Of a DNA stretch of 32,857 nt, positions 1 through 8,180 are shown piece by piece. The translations under genes were made by a program, and so were the position numbers. The DNA lies in NCBI GenBank assembly GCA_021817165.1, contig JAKAVT010000008.1, positions 1 through 32,857 on the forward strand, in the 5' to 3' direction. Source of the stretch: Nanobdellota archaeon. Lineage in GTDB: Archaea; Nanobdellota; Nanobdellia; Parvarchaeales; Parvarchaeaceae. Below the pieces are notes generated by a model. That model worked only from the letters and a program-made list of their open reading frames with translations, searched no databases and was not told where the DNA came from. Within the stretch, counting starts at the first letter, position 1; every line of letters starts with the position of its first letter.

Positions 1-2
1 TG

Positions 3-197
3 ATCATTTTTTTAGTGTATATCCCAGACGGGCAGGTAAGGCTCCATTCCGGTCCTATCAATATGTCTATCCCTCTTTCTTTGGCATGCTGTATATTGCT
101 TATTACATTGTATGGACTGCCGGCATTGCTGGTTTCTATGTTTTTCATAGCTCCAAGAAGCATGTCCAGTTCCATTTCATCTACAGAAAGCAAATAA
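3..197 (+). CDS. C-terminal fragment of a membrane protein (truncated by left edge)
   Basis: Open frame from the window start to TAA at 195-197; hydrophobic segment ISIPLSLACCILLITLYGLPALLVSMFFIAP; ends before the convergent minus-strand ORF. Resembles the end of a polytopic respiratory or transport subunit, but no family can be assigned. Confidence 0.35.
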   Translation: MIFLVYIPDGQVRLHSGPINMSIPLSLACCILLITLYGLPALLVSMFFIAPRSMSSSISSTESK

Positions 198-239
198 TAT
201 TAATATGTTTTGCTAATAAAGTCTATTTTCCCATTGTTA

Positions 240-467
240 CTACGCCCTTTTCGGAGCATTCTTTTTGAATAGGTATGCTATTGCGCTTGTTACCCAAGCA
301 ATCAGCAATCCGATCCCTACTCCCTTGAAATAGACGTTTCTTAGAATATACGATATTAAAAGGAATATCACGCTAAGAACAAACTCGAATAAGATAAGTA
401 TAATGTCCAATTGTTTCAAAAGCCTAAGCCGCCATTCCGGCCAAACAATGCTTCTTTTTTGTACCAT
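240..467 (-). CDS. small hypothetical membrane protein (2 TM)
   Basis: 75 aa ORF with two hydrophobic helices (IILILFEFVLSVIFLLISYIL; GVGIGLLIAWVTSAIAYLF). Confidence 0.55.
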   Translation of the reverse strand: MVQKRSIVWPEWRLRLLKQLDIILILFEFVLSVIFLLISYILRNVYFKGVGIGLLIAWVTSAIAYLFKKNAPKRA

Positions 468-553
468 GATTTTACCTTTTTGTTATACACTTCACATGTT
501 ACTTGTCTAAAATTACCGCTCTAAAATACACTACTTTTGATTACTATAAATGA

Positions 554-1195
554 TTAAGGAGGAGCTGCGAGGTGGGCAGGAATCGCGGCTCCGCCGATAT
601 ATGCTGCAAGTATTGAGCCTAATGTCAAGAAGATTAAAAACAAGACAATGTAGATTATCCAGCTTTTGTTTAGTGGTTTATTGCTGCCTTTTTCCCTGTA
701 TCTATCCAATGCTAAGGTAGTCGGATACGCAAATACACCGGCAATGCCAAATGCAGTGTACAGTCCAAGCAATGCTATTGGAGAGCTCGTATAACCAAGA
801 TTATAGCCGGAAACGCCATATTCTATCAGTACCAAACCCATAAACAACGCAATGAGTCCAACATACTGCAGTTTTTGATTGTATTTAACTGATAGCACGA
901 ATCCAAGGGAAAGTATTCCCAGCATTATGAATGGATCATAAAACAGCAAGTCATACGGACCGGGAAGGCTCCAGGTTACTTCTCCATAAAAGCCCATCAC
1001 AATCACGAATACTGCCAATGCGGCGAACATGTATATTGAGCCCTGCAAATGAGATTCTATGCTAAGCTTTGAATTTGATTTGTTAATGTATCTTGCCCTA
1101 TAATCTCTGTAAATTGCAATGACGGTATAATCCATGAGGAATCCTATAAAAGCAACAAAGAATAATTCCAATGCCAATTCGTCTACGAATGCCAT
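554..1195 (-). CDS. polytopic membrane protein, DUF981-like
   Basis: 213 aa, about 6 TM; LPGPYDLLFYDPFIMLG and following helices resemble archaeal DUF981 proteins (recalled from memory). Confidence 0.6.
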   Translation of the reverse strand: MAFVDELALELFFVAFIGFLMDYTVIAIYRDYRARYINKSNSKLSIESHLQGSIYMFAALAVFVIVMGFYGEVTWSLPGPYDLLFYDPFIMLGILSLGFVLSVKYNQKLQYVGLIALFMGLVLIEYGVSGYNLGYTSSPIALLGLYTAFGIAGVFAYPTTLALDRYREKGSNKPLNKSWIIYIVLFLIFLTLGSILAAYIGGAAIPAHLAAPP

Positions 1196-1245
1196 ATTTT
1201 ATTAAAGAATTCTTGATTTATAAAGGCTCTATACCCATATGGTTA

Positions 1246-2688
1246 TCATCTTTTCTTGCGCATTTCCGGGTTTGTGTATCTGTTCCAGAATAGCTTGTAC
1301 ATCTTCAATTTATCCGGTAGTTTGTTTAAATATGGGATAAATGGAAAGAGCATTAACACGAAAAATATGGTTATAGCTATCAATCCATTTTCAAGATCGC
1401 CCCACCAAGATATGTTTGAGGTCTCAATCTCAAGGATGTTGTAAGGTATAAGCCAGTACTGTATGGACCAGGGGGGCGCGCCTACTTTAAGCATGCCAAA
1501 TTGGGAAGTCCTTAATCCATAATGCGTTGCAGCGGTTGACAATGACCCGGTATCATACAAAAACCTCAATACGTAGGTTTCGTCCAGTCCGCTGCTGCTT
1601 TCGTTTTGTACGACTAATTGATATTGCCCAGATTCTGCCATTTTAGTCAGACTGGCAGTTGCAATTATTAGTGGATTTTGTGAATTCATCGCATTTGAAA
1701 TTGAGCCGTTATTGCTGAAGTAATTGTAAGCCTGTATAAACTGCTCATTTTGCTGCGAAGAACTTTCATTGAAAAACATCGCAAGTTCATTGCTCTTATT
1801 TCCAAAGTTTACGTATGCCGAGTAGGGAACTGTGAAGTAAACTGTTCTTGTGCTGAAGGAATACGGGTCTATAGTGTCCATGTAAGTAGCAGTTCCAGAC
1901 GAAAAGTTGAATTCCTGCAGCAGAGTAGTCGCAATGCCAGAAGGATTAGAATTTGCTGCCTGGCTTATAGTCAATGGTGCTATGTACGGCGAACTGAAGA
2001 CGAATGAAAACGCCAGCACTATTATGAAAATATAAATCATTCTTCTGTACATTTTTTTATGGTCCGCCTTTACCATTTTGTAAGGTATGTCTTTTCTATA
2101 TGGTTTGCTTAAGCCGTCCTTTTTTACCAACGAATAATGCATGAAAATGAGCAAAAGCAGTAATATCGGAATTATGGCTACGTGCCAGCCTAAAACTGCC
2201 CCCTGATTTAACGGATTTACCCAGAATCCCAATCCAAAACCATTCCACAGATCAGCGCCTGCCTTGTCATTCCACTGCGAAAGCAGCCCTCCTTGGACTC
2301 CCACTCCGAATGCAAATTCAAGCAGGACCAAAAGCAGAAGTATGCTGCCGATCATCCAAACAAGTTTTTTCTTCTTAAATGCAGAAGTTGAAAAGTTGAC
2401 AAATAAATGTATGAACATCAAGGTTACAAAGGCTTCTGCCGCCCACAGATGCAAACTCCTGAAGAAAGTGCCTATCGCGGTAGTATCCCACCAGTAAGGA
2501 CCAAAGATCAGCATTACCATGCCGCTTACCGCCAGTATCACGAATAGCTCTAAAAGGTATATCCCTATTGTAAAAAAGAAACTGTTTCCATAAGATGGAA
2601 CGTATTTAATGTACTGTTCCTGCACTAAACCAAGAATCGGTTTGAAGAACGTTCTCGCTTCTTTTTTCTCAACCTTCATAAATAACAA
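1246..2688 (-). CDS. cytochrome b/b6-like protein with large extracytoplasmic insertion
   Basis: Paired heme-ligand His spacings HLWAAEAFVTLMFIH (13 between) and HVAIIPILLLLLIFMH (14 between); subunit IV-like PPWSIQYWLIPYNIL near the C-terminus. An alternative leaderless start is the ATG at 2679 (MKVEKKE). Confidence 0.85.
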   Translation of the reverse strand: MLFMKVEKKEARTFFKPILGLVQEQYIKYVPSYGNSFFFTIGIYLLELFVILAVSGMVMLIFGPYWWDTTAIGTFFRSLHLWAAEAFVTLMFIHLFVNFSTSAFKKKKLVWMIGSILLLLVLLEFAFGVGVQGGLLSQWNDKAGADLWNGFGLGFWVNPLNQGAVLGWHVAIIPILLLLLIFMHYSLVKKDGLSKPYRKDIPYKMVKADHKKMYRRMIYIFIIVLAFSFVFSSPYIAPLTISQAANSNPSGIATTLLQEFNFSSGTATYMDTIDPYSFSTRTVYFTVPYSAYVNFGNKSNELAMFFNESSSQQNEQFIQAYNYFSNNGSISNAMNSQNPLIIATASLTKMAESGQYQLVVQNESSSGLDETYVLRFLYDTGSLSTAATHYGLRTSQFGMLKVGAPPWSIQYWLIPYNILEIETSNISWWGDLENGLIAITIFFVLMLFPFIPYLNKLPDKLKMYKLFWNRYTNPEMRKKR

Positions 2689-2714
2689 TCATTGCAATTA
2701 CTTTTATAAAAACA

Positions 2715-2730
2715 GTAACCTATCAGTTAC
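2715..2730. promoter_or_regulatory. inverted repeat GTAAC-N6-GTTAC upstream of the cytochrome b TATA box
   Basis: gtaac ctatca gttac; followed on the minus strand by gtttttataaaag (2712-2701). Confidence 0.3.
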
Positions 2731-3067
2731 CATTTGGTCCCTTTTCGCATTTTCCACAGTCTTTAGCGCCTTCTGTCCCGCATTCGATGTTTTTAAACGA
2801 TTCAAATGCAGAAACCAGTGCTTTGCCGGTTTCAGTCATGCTGTATTCGCTTCTTTTCATGTTATTGTTATAAGATATCTTTTTGGTTACAAGCCCTCTT
2901 TTTATCAGGTCGCCCAGTGCTTTATTCAACGTTTTAGGGTAAATTTTTGGATTTAATGACAGTAGCTTGTCAAAGTTTATCCCGTCGTTTTTGGTTATTT
3001 CCTCCAAAACCGTTGCGTCCCACTTCTTTCCAAGCACGTTCAAAAGGTCTATAGTACTGCAGGCCAT
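2723..3067 (-). CDS. HxlR-family winged-helix transcriptional regulator
   Basis: 114 aa; MACSTIDLLNVLGKKWDATVLEEI...NKALGDLIKRGLVTKKI...RSEYSMTETGKAL is the HxlR pattern; Cys-rich C-terminus CGTEGAKDCGKC. Confidence 0.85.
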   Translation of the reverse strand: MACSTIDLLNVLGKKWDATVLEEITKNDGINFDKLLSLNPKIYPKTLNKALGDLIKRGLVTKKISYNNNMKRSEYSMTETGKALVSAFESFKNIECGTEGAKDCGKCEKGPNGN

Positions 3068-3092
3068 ATAAATAATTGATTTTCTGTCTTTT

Positions 3093-3100
3093 AATGCATT
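3093..3100. promoter_or_regulatory. palindrome AATGCATT in the hxlR upstream region
   Basis: Within TTTTAATGCATTTAA; the 11-mer TTTTAATGCAT recurs at 4025-4035 upstream of the aldo/keto reductase. Confidence 0.3.
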
Positions 3101-3993
3101 TAATTTATCTTTTCTTCCTTGAAGTTGTAGTTGTTTACCTTATCTTCGTTCTTTTTATGCTGTTTTGCTATCGGCTCGGCATAATATTTGCCTTCCAATT
3201 CCGAAAGGAAAGCTAAATCCTCCTTTCCAAGTTTTATGTCTGCGGCTTCAATGTTTTCCTTCATGTGTTTTATGTTGCTGGCCTTAGGTATTGGAAAAGT
3301 GTTCTCTCTGTGCAAAAGCCAGCTTAAAGCAACCTGTGCAGGCGTTTTACCATATTTATCTGATATTTTACCAATGTCTGCAAGCAATTCACTGTTATTG
3401 AATATTTTGCCGTGCGATAATGGACTATATGCTATTACTGCTATTCTATTTTCTTTGCAGTAATCAAATACTCCTGTTTTTTCTATGTCCCGCGTTATTA
3501 TGCTGTACTCCACTTGATTGGAAGCTATTTCATACTTGGACATTGCAGCCTGGGCTTCCTTCATTTCTTCCAGCGAAAAATTGCTTATACCCACGCTTTT
3601 TATCTTTCCTTCCTCTACGAGTTTTTCCATTGCCCGCATCGTTTCTTTTATTGGAACTGATTTATTGGGCCAATGCAGCTGATATAAGTCAAGGTAATCT
3701 GTTCCTATTTTCTTTAAGCTCGCTTCACATGCCTTTATTACATCACCATATCTGAAATGCGTGGGCCAAACCTTGCTTGCGATGAAAAGTCTTTCTCTTT
3801 CATAGCCTTTTATTGCTTCACCTACAACATCCTCGGTATTGTACATTTCCGCGGTGTCTATGAAGTTTACTCCATTGTCTACTGCATATTTTATTGCCTT
3901 TACGTTTTCCTCCCTGTCGCTGCTCAGCTCCCAGGTACCAACGCCGATTACGGAAAGTTTGTTGTTTGTTTTATTGAATTCCTTCGTTTCCAT
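3100..3993 (-). CDS. aldo/keto reductase
   Basis: 297 aa; catalytic tetrad context FIDTAEMY, IASKVWP, LYQLHWP; AKR motifs VGISNFS and PIPKASNIKHMKEN. Confidence 0.92.
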   Translation of the reverse strand: METKEFNKTNNKLSVIGVGTWELSSDREENVKAIKYAVDNGVNFIDTAEMYNTEDVVGEAIKGYERERLFIASKVWPTHFRYGDVIKACEASLKKIGTDYLDLYQLHWPNKSVPIKETMRAMEKLVEEGKIKSVGISNFSLEEMKEAQAAMSKYEIASNQVEYSIITRDIEKTGVFDYCKENRIAVIAYSPLSHGKIFNNSELLADIGKISDKYGKTPAQVALSWLLHRENTFPIPKASNIKHMKENIEAADIKLGKEDLAFLSELEGKYYAEPIAKQHKKNEDKVNNYNFKEEKIN

Positions 3994-4027
3994 ATAATCA
4001 ATAAAACTTCATAGCATTTATAATTTT

Positions 4028-4044
4028 TAATGCATGCAGCATTA
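4028..4044. promoter_or_regulatory. inverted repeat TAATGC-N5-GCATTA upstream of the aldo/keto reductase
   Basis: Perfect 6-bp arms; adjacent on the minus strand to the TATA-like aattataaat (about 4025-4015) before the start at 3993. Confidence 0.35.
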
Positions 4045-4076
4045 GTGAAAAAATCCACTTGAAAGACTCCTGCAGG

Positions 4077-4664
4077 TCAGACCAATATTTTTAGTATCTC
4101 TTCTGTGCTAAGCACGTCGAACAGCTTTTTCATGTTCTGTATGGATCTTTCATGCGCTTCTTTATCGCCTGAAGACGAAGCATCCGAATCTACGACGACG
4201 TAAAAGCCACGGTTGGAAGCATCCCTTGCCGTGGACTCAACTCCTATTTCAGTAGCGATCCCGGCTATCAAGATTGTCTCTATCCCCGCATTTCTAGCCA
4301 TCATTTCAAAATTCGTGCCTATGAATATGCTGGCAGTGTTTTTGTTTATGACTATGTCGTTCTTTTCCAGCTTTATTGCGAGATCAAACATCTCATTTGG
4401 CAATTGAGACATGTTAAATTTCATTTTGCTGGAAGAATATTTTCTGGAAGGCGATTCAAATGCAGGAGGTAGAGGGGTTATTTTTGTAAAAAACACAGGA
4501 ATGTCCTTCTCTCTCGCTTTATTGATTAATTTATTCAAGTTTTCTAAGAAATCTTCCCTATTATATATATTGTTTACCAGCATTTTCTGCACATCCCATA
4601 TGACTAAGGCAGTATGTTCAGGTTTTAGTATCTCACTCAATTCCGTATATACTTTTCTTTGCAT
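4077..4664 (-). CDS. isochorismatase-fold hydrolase, Gly-type
   Basis: [59 protein letters not shown] extends to 4730; ATG at 4664 is preferred because of a TATA-like aatttataaat about 25 nt upstream. Confidence 0.82.
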   Translation of the reverse strand: MQRKVYTELSEILKPEHTALVIWDVQKMLVNNIYNREDFLENLNKLINKAREKDIPVFFTKITPLPPAFESPSRKYSSSKMKFNMSQLPNEMFDLAIKLEKNDIVINKNTASIFIGTNFEMMARNAGIETILIAGIATEIGVESTARDASNRGFYVVVDSDASSSGDKEAHERSIQNMKKLFDVLSTEEILKILV

Positions 4665-4742
4665 TTTATGTGAAAGCGATGCAGATTTATAAATTTTTCC
4701 ATGCATTTCAATATTTTTATAATAAGGCATACAATTATTAGA

Positions 4743-7463
4743 ATGGAGTTAACCAGAAATGTCCTCATAAAAGCAAATCCAGGGACTGGCAAGACTACAT
4801 CGTTAGCTGACAGAGTAATCGAACTTATAAAAAACGGAGTAAGCGAAAAAGAGATACTCTGCCTTACATTTACCAATAAAGCAGTTGATGAAATGTTTGA
4901 AAAGATTGGACAAAAACTGAAGGAAAACAAAATTGAAATGTCAAAGATAAACGGGATAACTATATCCACGTTTCATAGTTTCTGCAATTCTTATTTCTCC
5001 GAGCAGGGTAAAGAATACGAACTTGTAAGTAATAATTTCATAAGGTTTTCTATATTCAAGAGCTTTGAAACCAACGATGCGTTCAACTATGACAGGGATT
5101 ACATAATACAAGAACTAGTCCCGAAAATAGAGAATGCGATGAGATACATAAAAAGCTTTGGCATAACTCCTGAAGAAATCAACGTTCAAATGACTAAAGA
5201 AGAGTTAATGAACAAATCGTTTTTGGAGAACATGAGCAGCGTAACCGTAGAAGAGATCCTTGCCTTTCTGGATTATTTCATATTGGCGTTCAAAGACTAT
5301 GAAAAGGAGAAGGGAGAAAAAAAGATAGATTATAACGATCTTCTAAAGAGATTTCTTCTGGAATACGACCCATTAAAAAAGCATTACAAGTACGTGTTGG
5401 TGGATGAACTGCAGGATTTAAACGACGTTGAAGCGGAGATAGCCCGGCTTTTGGGTGACTATCTTTTTCTTGTTGGGGACAGAAAACAGTCGATATTCGG
5501 TTTCCAGGGCGGAAGCCTGAAAAACTTTGTCGAATTCCAGAAACTAAGCAATTTGGAACAAATGACGAAGGGGTTGAATTACAGGAGTTACAGCGAGATT
5601 CTTGAGTATTCAAAACAGTATTTTCTTCAGAAAACAAAGGATAAGGGATACAGCAGCGAATTAAGCGACTTTAAAAGCAATAAAGGAGCAGGTGGAAGCG
5701 TAAAACAGTTAATCGGCAATAACACCGAAGACATAGCCGTAAAGCTTGCGATGGATCTGCTTTCTCAGGGTAAAAACACTGCGATAATAACCAGAACTAA
5801 CGATCAGATAATAAGCATTTCCCGGGTTCTTGACTCAAAGAACGTAAAATACGCGACGACGGCCAGCGCCTCTGTATCTACCCGCGCCAAAAATTCGATA
5901 ATCGATTACTTGAAGGGGATATTCAACAGTGACGAAAAGGACATTTTAAAGGCGCTGTTCACGCCATTTTCCGGCGTTTCTCTTAAAACTGCGTTTGAAA
6001 TAGAGGAAAAGTACAGAAGAAAAGAAATTGGAATGACTGAACTAAAGAGGCTTGCAAAGCCATTTTTTGAAAGAAAGGCTTCCGCGGAATTGAACATATT
6101 CAATATAAACAAACTTTTCAATGAAATAATCCTTCCAATATCGGTGGCTTTGGACAATGATTACTACATAAGTGCAGCAGCGACTCTGGAAAACATAAAT
6201 CAGTACATGGACAGCAGTGATCTGCCAAGCTTTTCAGACATGCTTGTATACCTTTACACGGCGGAGGACAGCTATGAGTCAAATGACAAACAGGAAAACT
6301 TGATACTTACAACCGTGCACAAAGCAAAGGGGCTTGAATTTGACAACGTAATATACGTTCCAAAAAAGCAGAATAACAAAACAAGTTACATCGATTTGGT
6401 AACAAATTCAATAATCAAACAGACGAAGGGGGTAGACGTAAAAGAGGAATTATCGGAGGAAGGCATAAGAGTAGACTTTGTTGCATTTACACGGGCTAAA
6501 GAGAACCTTTTCATCGTAACTCCTCCAGCTATGGCTGAGGACTATTACGTAGAGAACCTAATAGAAAAAAGCATTGCGGAGATGGAAGACGAACCGGCTC
6601 CCTACAAGAAAAAGTACGCAGAAGCATATTCACTTTTTGTTAACAAAGATTACGAGGCGGCAATGGCGCTGCTTGAAGAAAATGACAAATGGCTCATAAA
6701 GAGGGTGGGCAATTATTTCAACCAGCTTAAAGGCATATCGTTTTCACTGCTTGATTCCATGTCTGATCCTTTGAATTTCATAAAAACAAAGGTTTTGGGA
6801 GTAAGCGAAGTCACGGAAAGCACAAAATTCGGTTCAAAAGCCCACAAAATTGCGGAGGATTACTTCAAGCATACCTTAAAGGAAGAGGAATTGGACGAAA
6901 CACAGAAAAAAATCCTTCAGAACATAACAAGCATATTAGATGAAATAAAACGAAAATACAATGCAATTGAAATGGACGCGGAAAAGTTGATTGAAATGCC
7001 GCTTGAACTCGTCTTTCCTGACATTAAAAGCGATTTGAAGGTCTCTGCTAAGCTTGATGCAGTATTCCTTAACAAAGAGAAAAACAAGTTTTTGATAATA
7101 GACTTTAAGACGGATAAATCAAATGACCAAGGATCCAAGCACAGAAGGCAGCTTGCTTTGTACCGAAGGCTTTTTGGAATTGAAAAAAATCTGGACGAAA
7201 AAGAAATAGACACGGCCATAGCGTACATAAACTTAACTGGCAAGATAAACACCGGAAAATTCGAATATGAGTTGGATACGCAGAAAATAAAGGAAATGCA
7301 GATAGAAACTGTGAAGAAGCACGTTCTTCAGTTATTGGAATACAAAGAGCATCCCGAAAAACTGATTGAAAAGGCAACTGAAAGGTATTATTATTCTGAC
7401 AGCTTGAACGATGAAATATTCAAGAAACTAAAGGAAGAACGCGGAAATTCCAAAGCGGTATGA
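4743..7463 (+). CDS. UvrD/AddA-like superfamily 1 helicase with C-terminal PD-(D/E)XK (RecB/Cas4-type) nuclease domain
   Basis: Walker A ANPGTGKTT; LCLTFTNKAVDEM; Walker B VLVDELQDLN; GDRKQSIFGFQGG; TVHKAKGLEFDNVIYVP; VAFTRAKENLFI; C-terminal KLDAVF...FLIIDFKTDK...RRQLALYRRLF. ATG at 4743 chosen over 4701 (TATA tttttataat about 24 nt upstream). Confidence 0.9.
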   Translation: MELTRNVLIKANPGTGKTTSLADRVIELIKNGVSEKEILCLTFTNKAVDEMFEKIGQKLKENKIEMSKINGITISTFHSFCNSYFSEQGKEYELVSNNFIRFSIFKSFETNDAFNYDRDYIIQELVPKIENAMRYIKSFGITPEEINVQMTKEELMNKSFLENMSSVTVEEILAFLDYFILAFKDYEKEKGEKKIDYNDLLKRFLLEYDPLKKHYKYVLVDELQDLNDVEAEIARLLGDYLFLVGDRKQSIFGFQGGSLKNFVEFQKLSNLEQMTKGLNYRSYSEILEYSKQYFLQKTKDKGYSSELSDFKSNKGAGGSVKQLIGNNTEDIAVKLAMDLLSQGKNTAIITRTNDQIISISRVLDSKNVKYATTASASVSTRAKNSIIDYLKGIFNSDEKDILKALFTPFSGVSLKTAFEIEEKYRRKEIGMTELKRLAKPFFERKASAELNIFNINKLFNEIILPISVALDNDYYISAAATLENINQYMDSSDLPSFSDMLVYLYTAEDSYESNDKQENLILTTVHKAKGLEFDNVIYVPKKQNNKTSYIDLVTNSIIKQTKGVDVKEELSEEGIRVDFVAFTRAKENLFIVTPPAMAEDYYVENLIEKSIAEMEDEPAPYKKKYAEAYSLFVNKDYEAAMALLEENDKWLIKRVGNYFNQLKGISFSLLDSMSDPLNFIKTKVLGVSEVTESTKFGSKAHKIAEDYFKHTLKEEELDETQKKILQNITSILDEIKRKYNAIEMDAEKLIEMPLELVFPDIKSDLKVSAKLDAVFLNKEKNKFLIIDFKTDKSNDQGSKHRRQLALYRRLFGIEKNLDEKEIDTAIAYINLTGKINTGKFEYELDTQKIKEMQIETVKKHVLQLLEYKEHPEKLIEKATERYYYSDSLNDEIFKKLKEERGNSKAV

Positions 7464-7654
7464 TAGGAAAAGAAGACACCTTTTATGCTGTTTTCGCAGG
7501 TATAGCTTCCCTTGTCAGCGCTTTTATAATAATATTTCTGATAGCGCCAAACCAGTTTCAGTATAATCCTTCCATGCTTTCAATCTTTTTTGTAATAGCG
7601 GTAGAAATAGCAGTGTTCTTTTCCTTCTTTTTCGCGATGCGAAAATACAGCTAA
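7460..7654 (+). CDS. small 2-TM membrane protein, translationally coupled to the helicase-nuclease
   Basis: 64 aa; ATGA overlap with the helicase stop (7460-7463); two hydrophobic helices. Confidence 0.6.
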   Translation: MIGKEDTFYAVFAGIASLVSAFIIIFLIAPNQFQYNPSMLSIFFVIAVEIAVFFSFFFAMRKYS

Positions 7655-8127
7655 TCCTCTTTGTTGTAATCTAGATCTGCTCCCCTTCCTTTGTTATAGT
7701 CAGAATTTTCTTTAATCCTGGAAGTGTACCTATCTATAGCGTTATAAACGCTGCTTGACAGCTTGTCCGATATCCTTACGAAGTAGTCGTAGATTTTTGA
7801 AACACGGCCGATTTTTCCAGACTCGAAAAACTTGTCCATCCTGTATTTTTCCGCTATGTTGTTCCATGCTGCCTTGTTGTATACGCTCAAAAGCTTCTTT
7901 TCCGCATCTGAATCCATTCCTTCTATTTTTGTACCGATAAAGTATATCAGGTCCCTTGGAGTATAGCTTTCTATGCGTTTAACCATGTAACTTGCGTACT
8001 TTTCTAGCTGGTTTTCCTTTATATTGCTGTTTTTCAGTCTTTCAAATGTATTGTACAGACCGTAATAACCTTTGTTTCCAATGCTTTTTGGAGCCTTTTC
8101 ATTTTTTAGCACGTCGTTAAGTTTCAT
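7651..8127 (-). CDS. hypothetical helical protein
   Basis: 158 aa ORF with no conflicting overlap; no family recognised. Confidence 0.6.
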   Translation of the reverse strand: MKLNDVLKNEKAPKSIGNKGYYGLYNTFERLKNSNIKENQLEKYASYMVKRIESYTPRDLIYFIGTKIEGMDSDAEKKLLSVYNKAAWNNIAEKYRMDKFFESGKIGRVSKIYDYFVRISDKLSSSVYNAIDRYTSRIKENSDYNKGRGADLDYNKED

Positions 8128-8180
8128 GTTTTCACCTTTCTTTGTTTAGATGCTAACTAGTATTTAAAGCTTTGTATTAC

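Noticed and set aside
86-268. 60-aa plus-strand ORF at the left edge
   Set aside because: Competes with the open frame 3-197 and overlaps the end of the convergent 240-467 gene; less plausible composition.
4637-4969. 110-aa minus ORF
   Set aside because: Antisense to the helicase N-terminus and overlapping the isochorismatase start region.
5290-5637. 115-aa minus ORF within the helicase
   Set aside because: Fully antisense to conserved helicase motifs.
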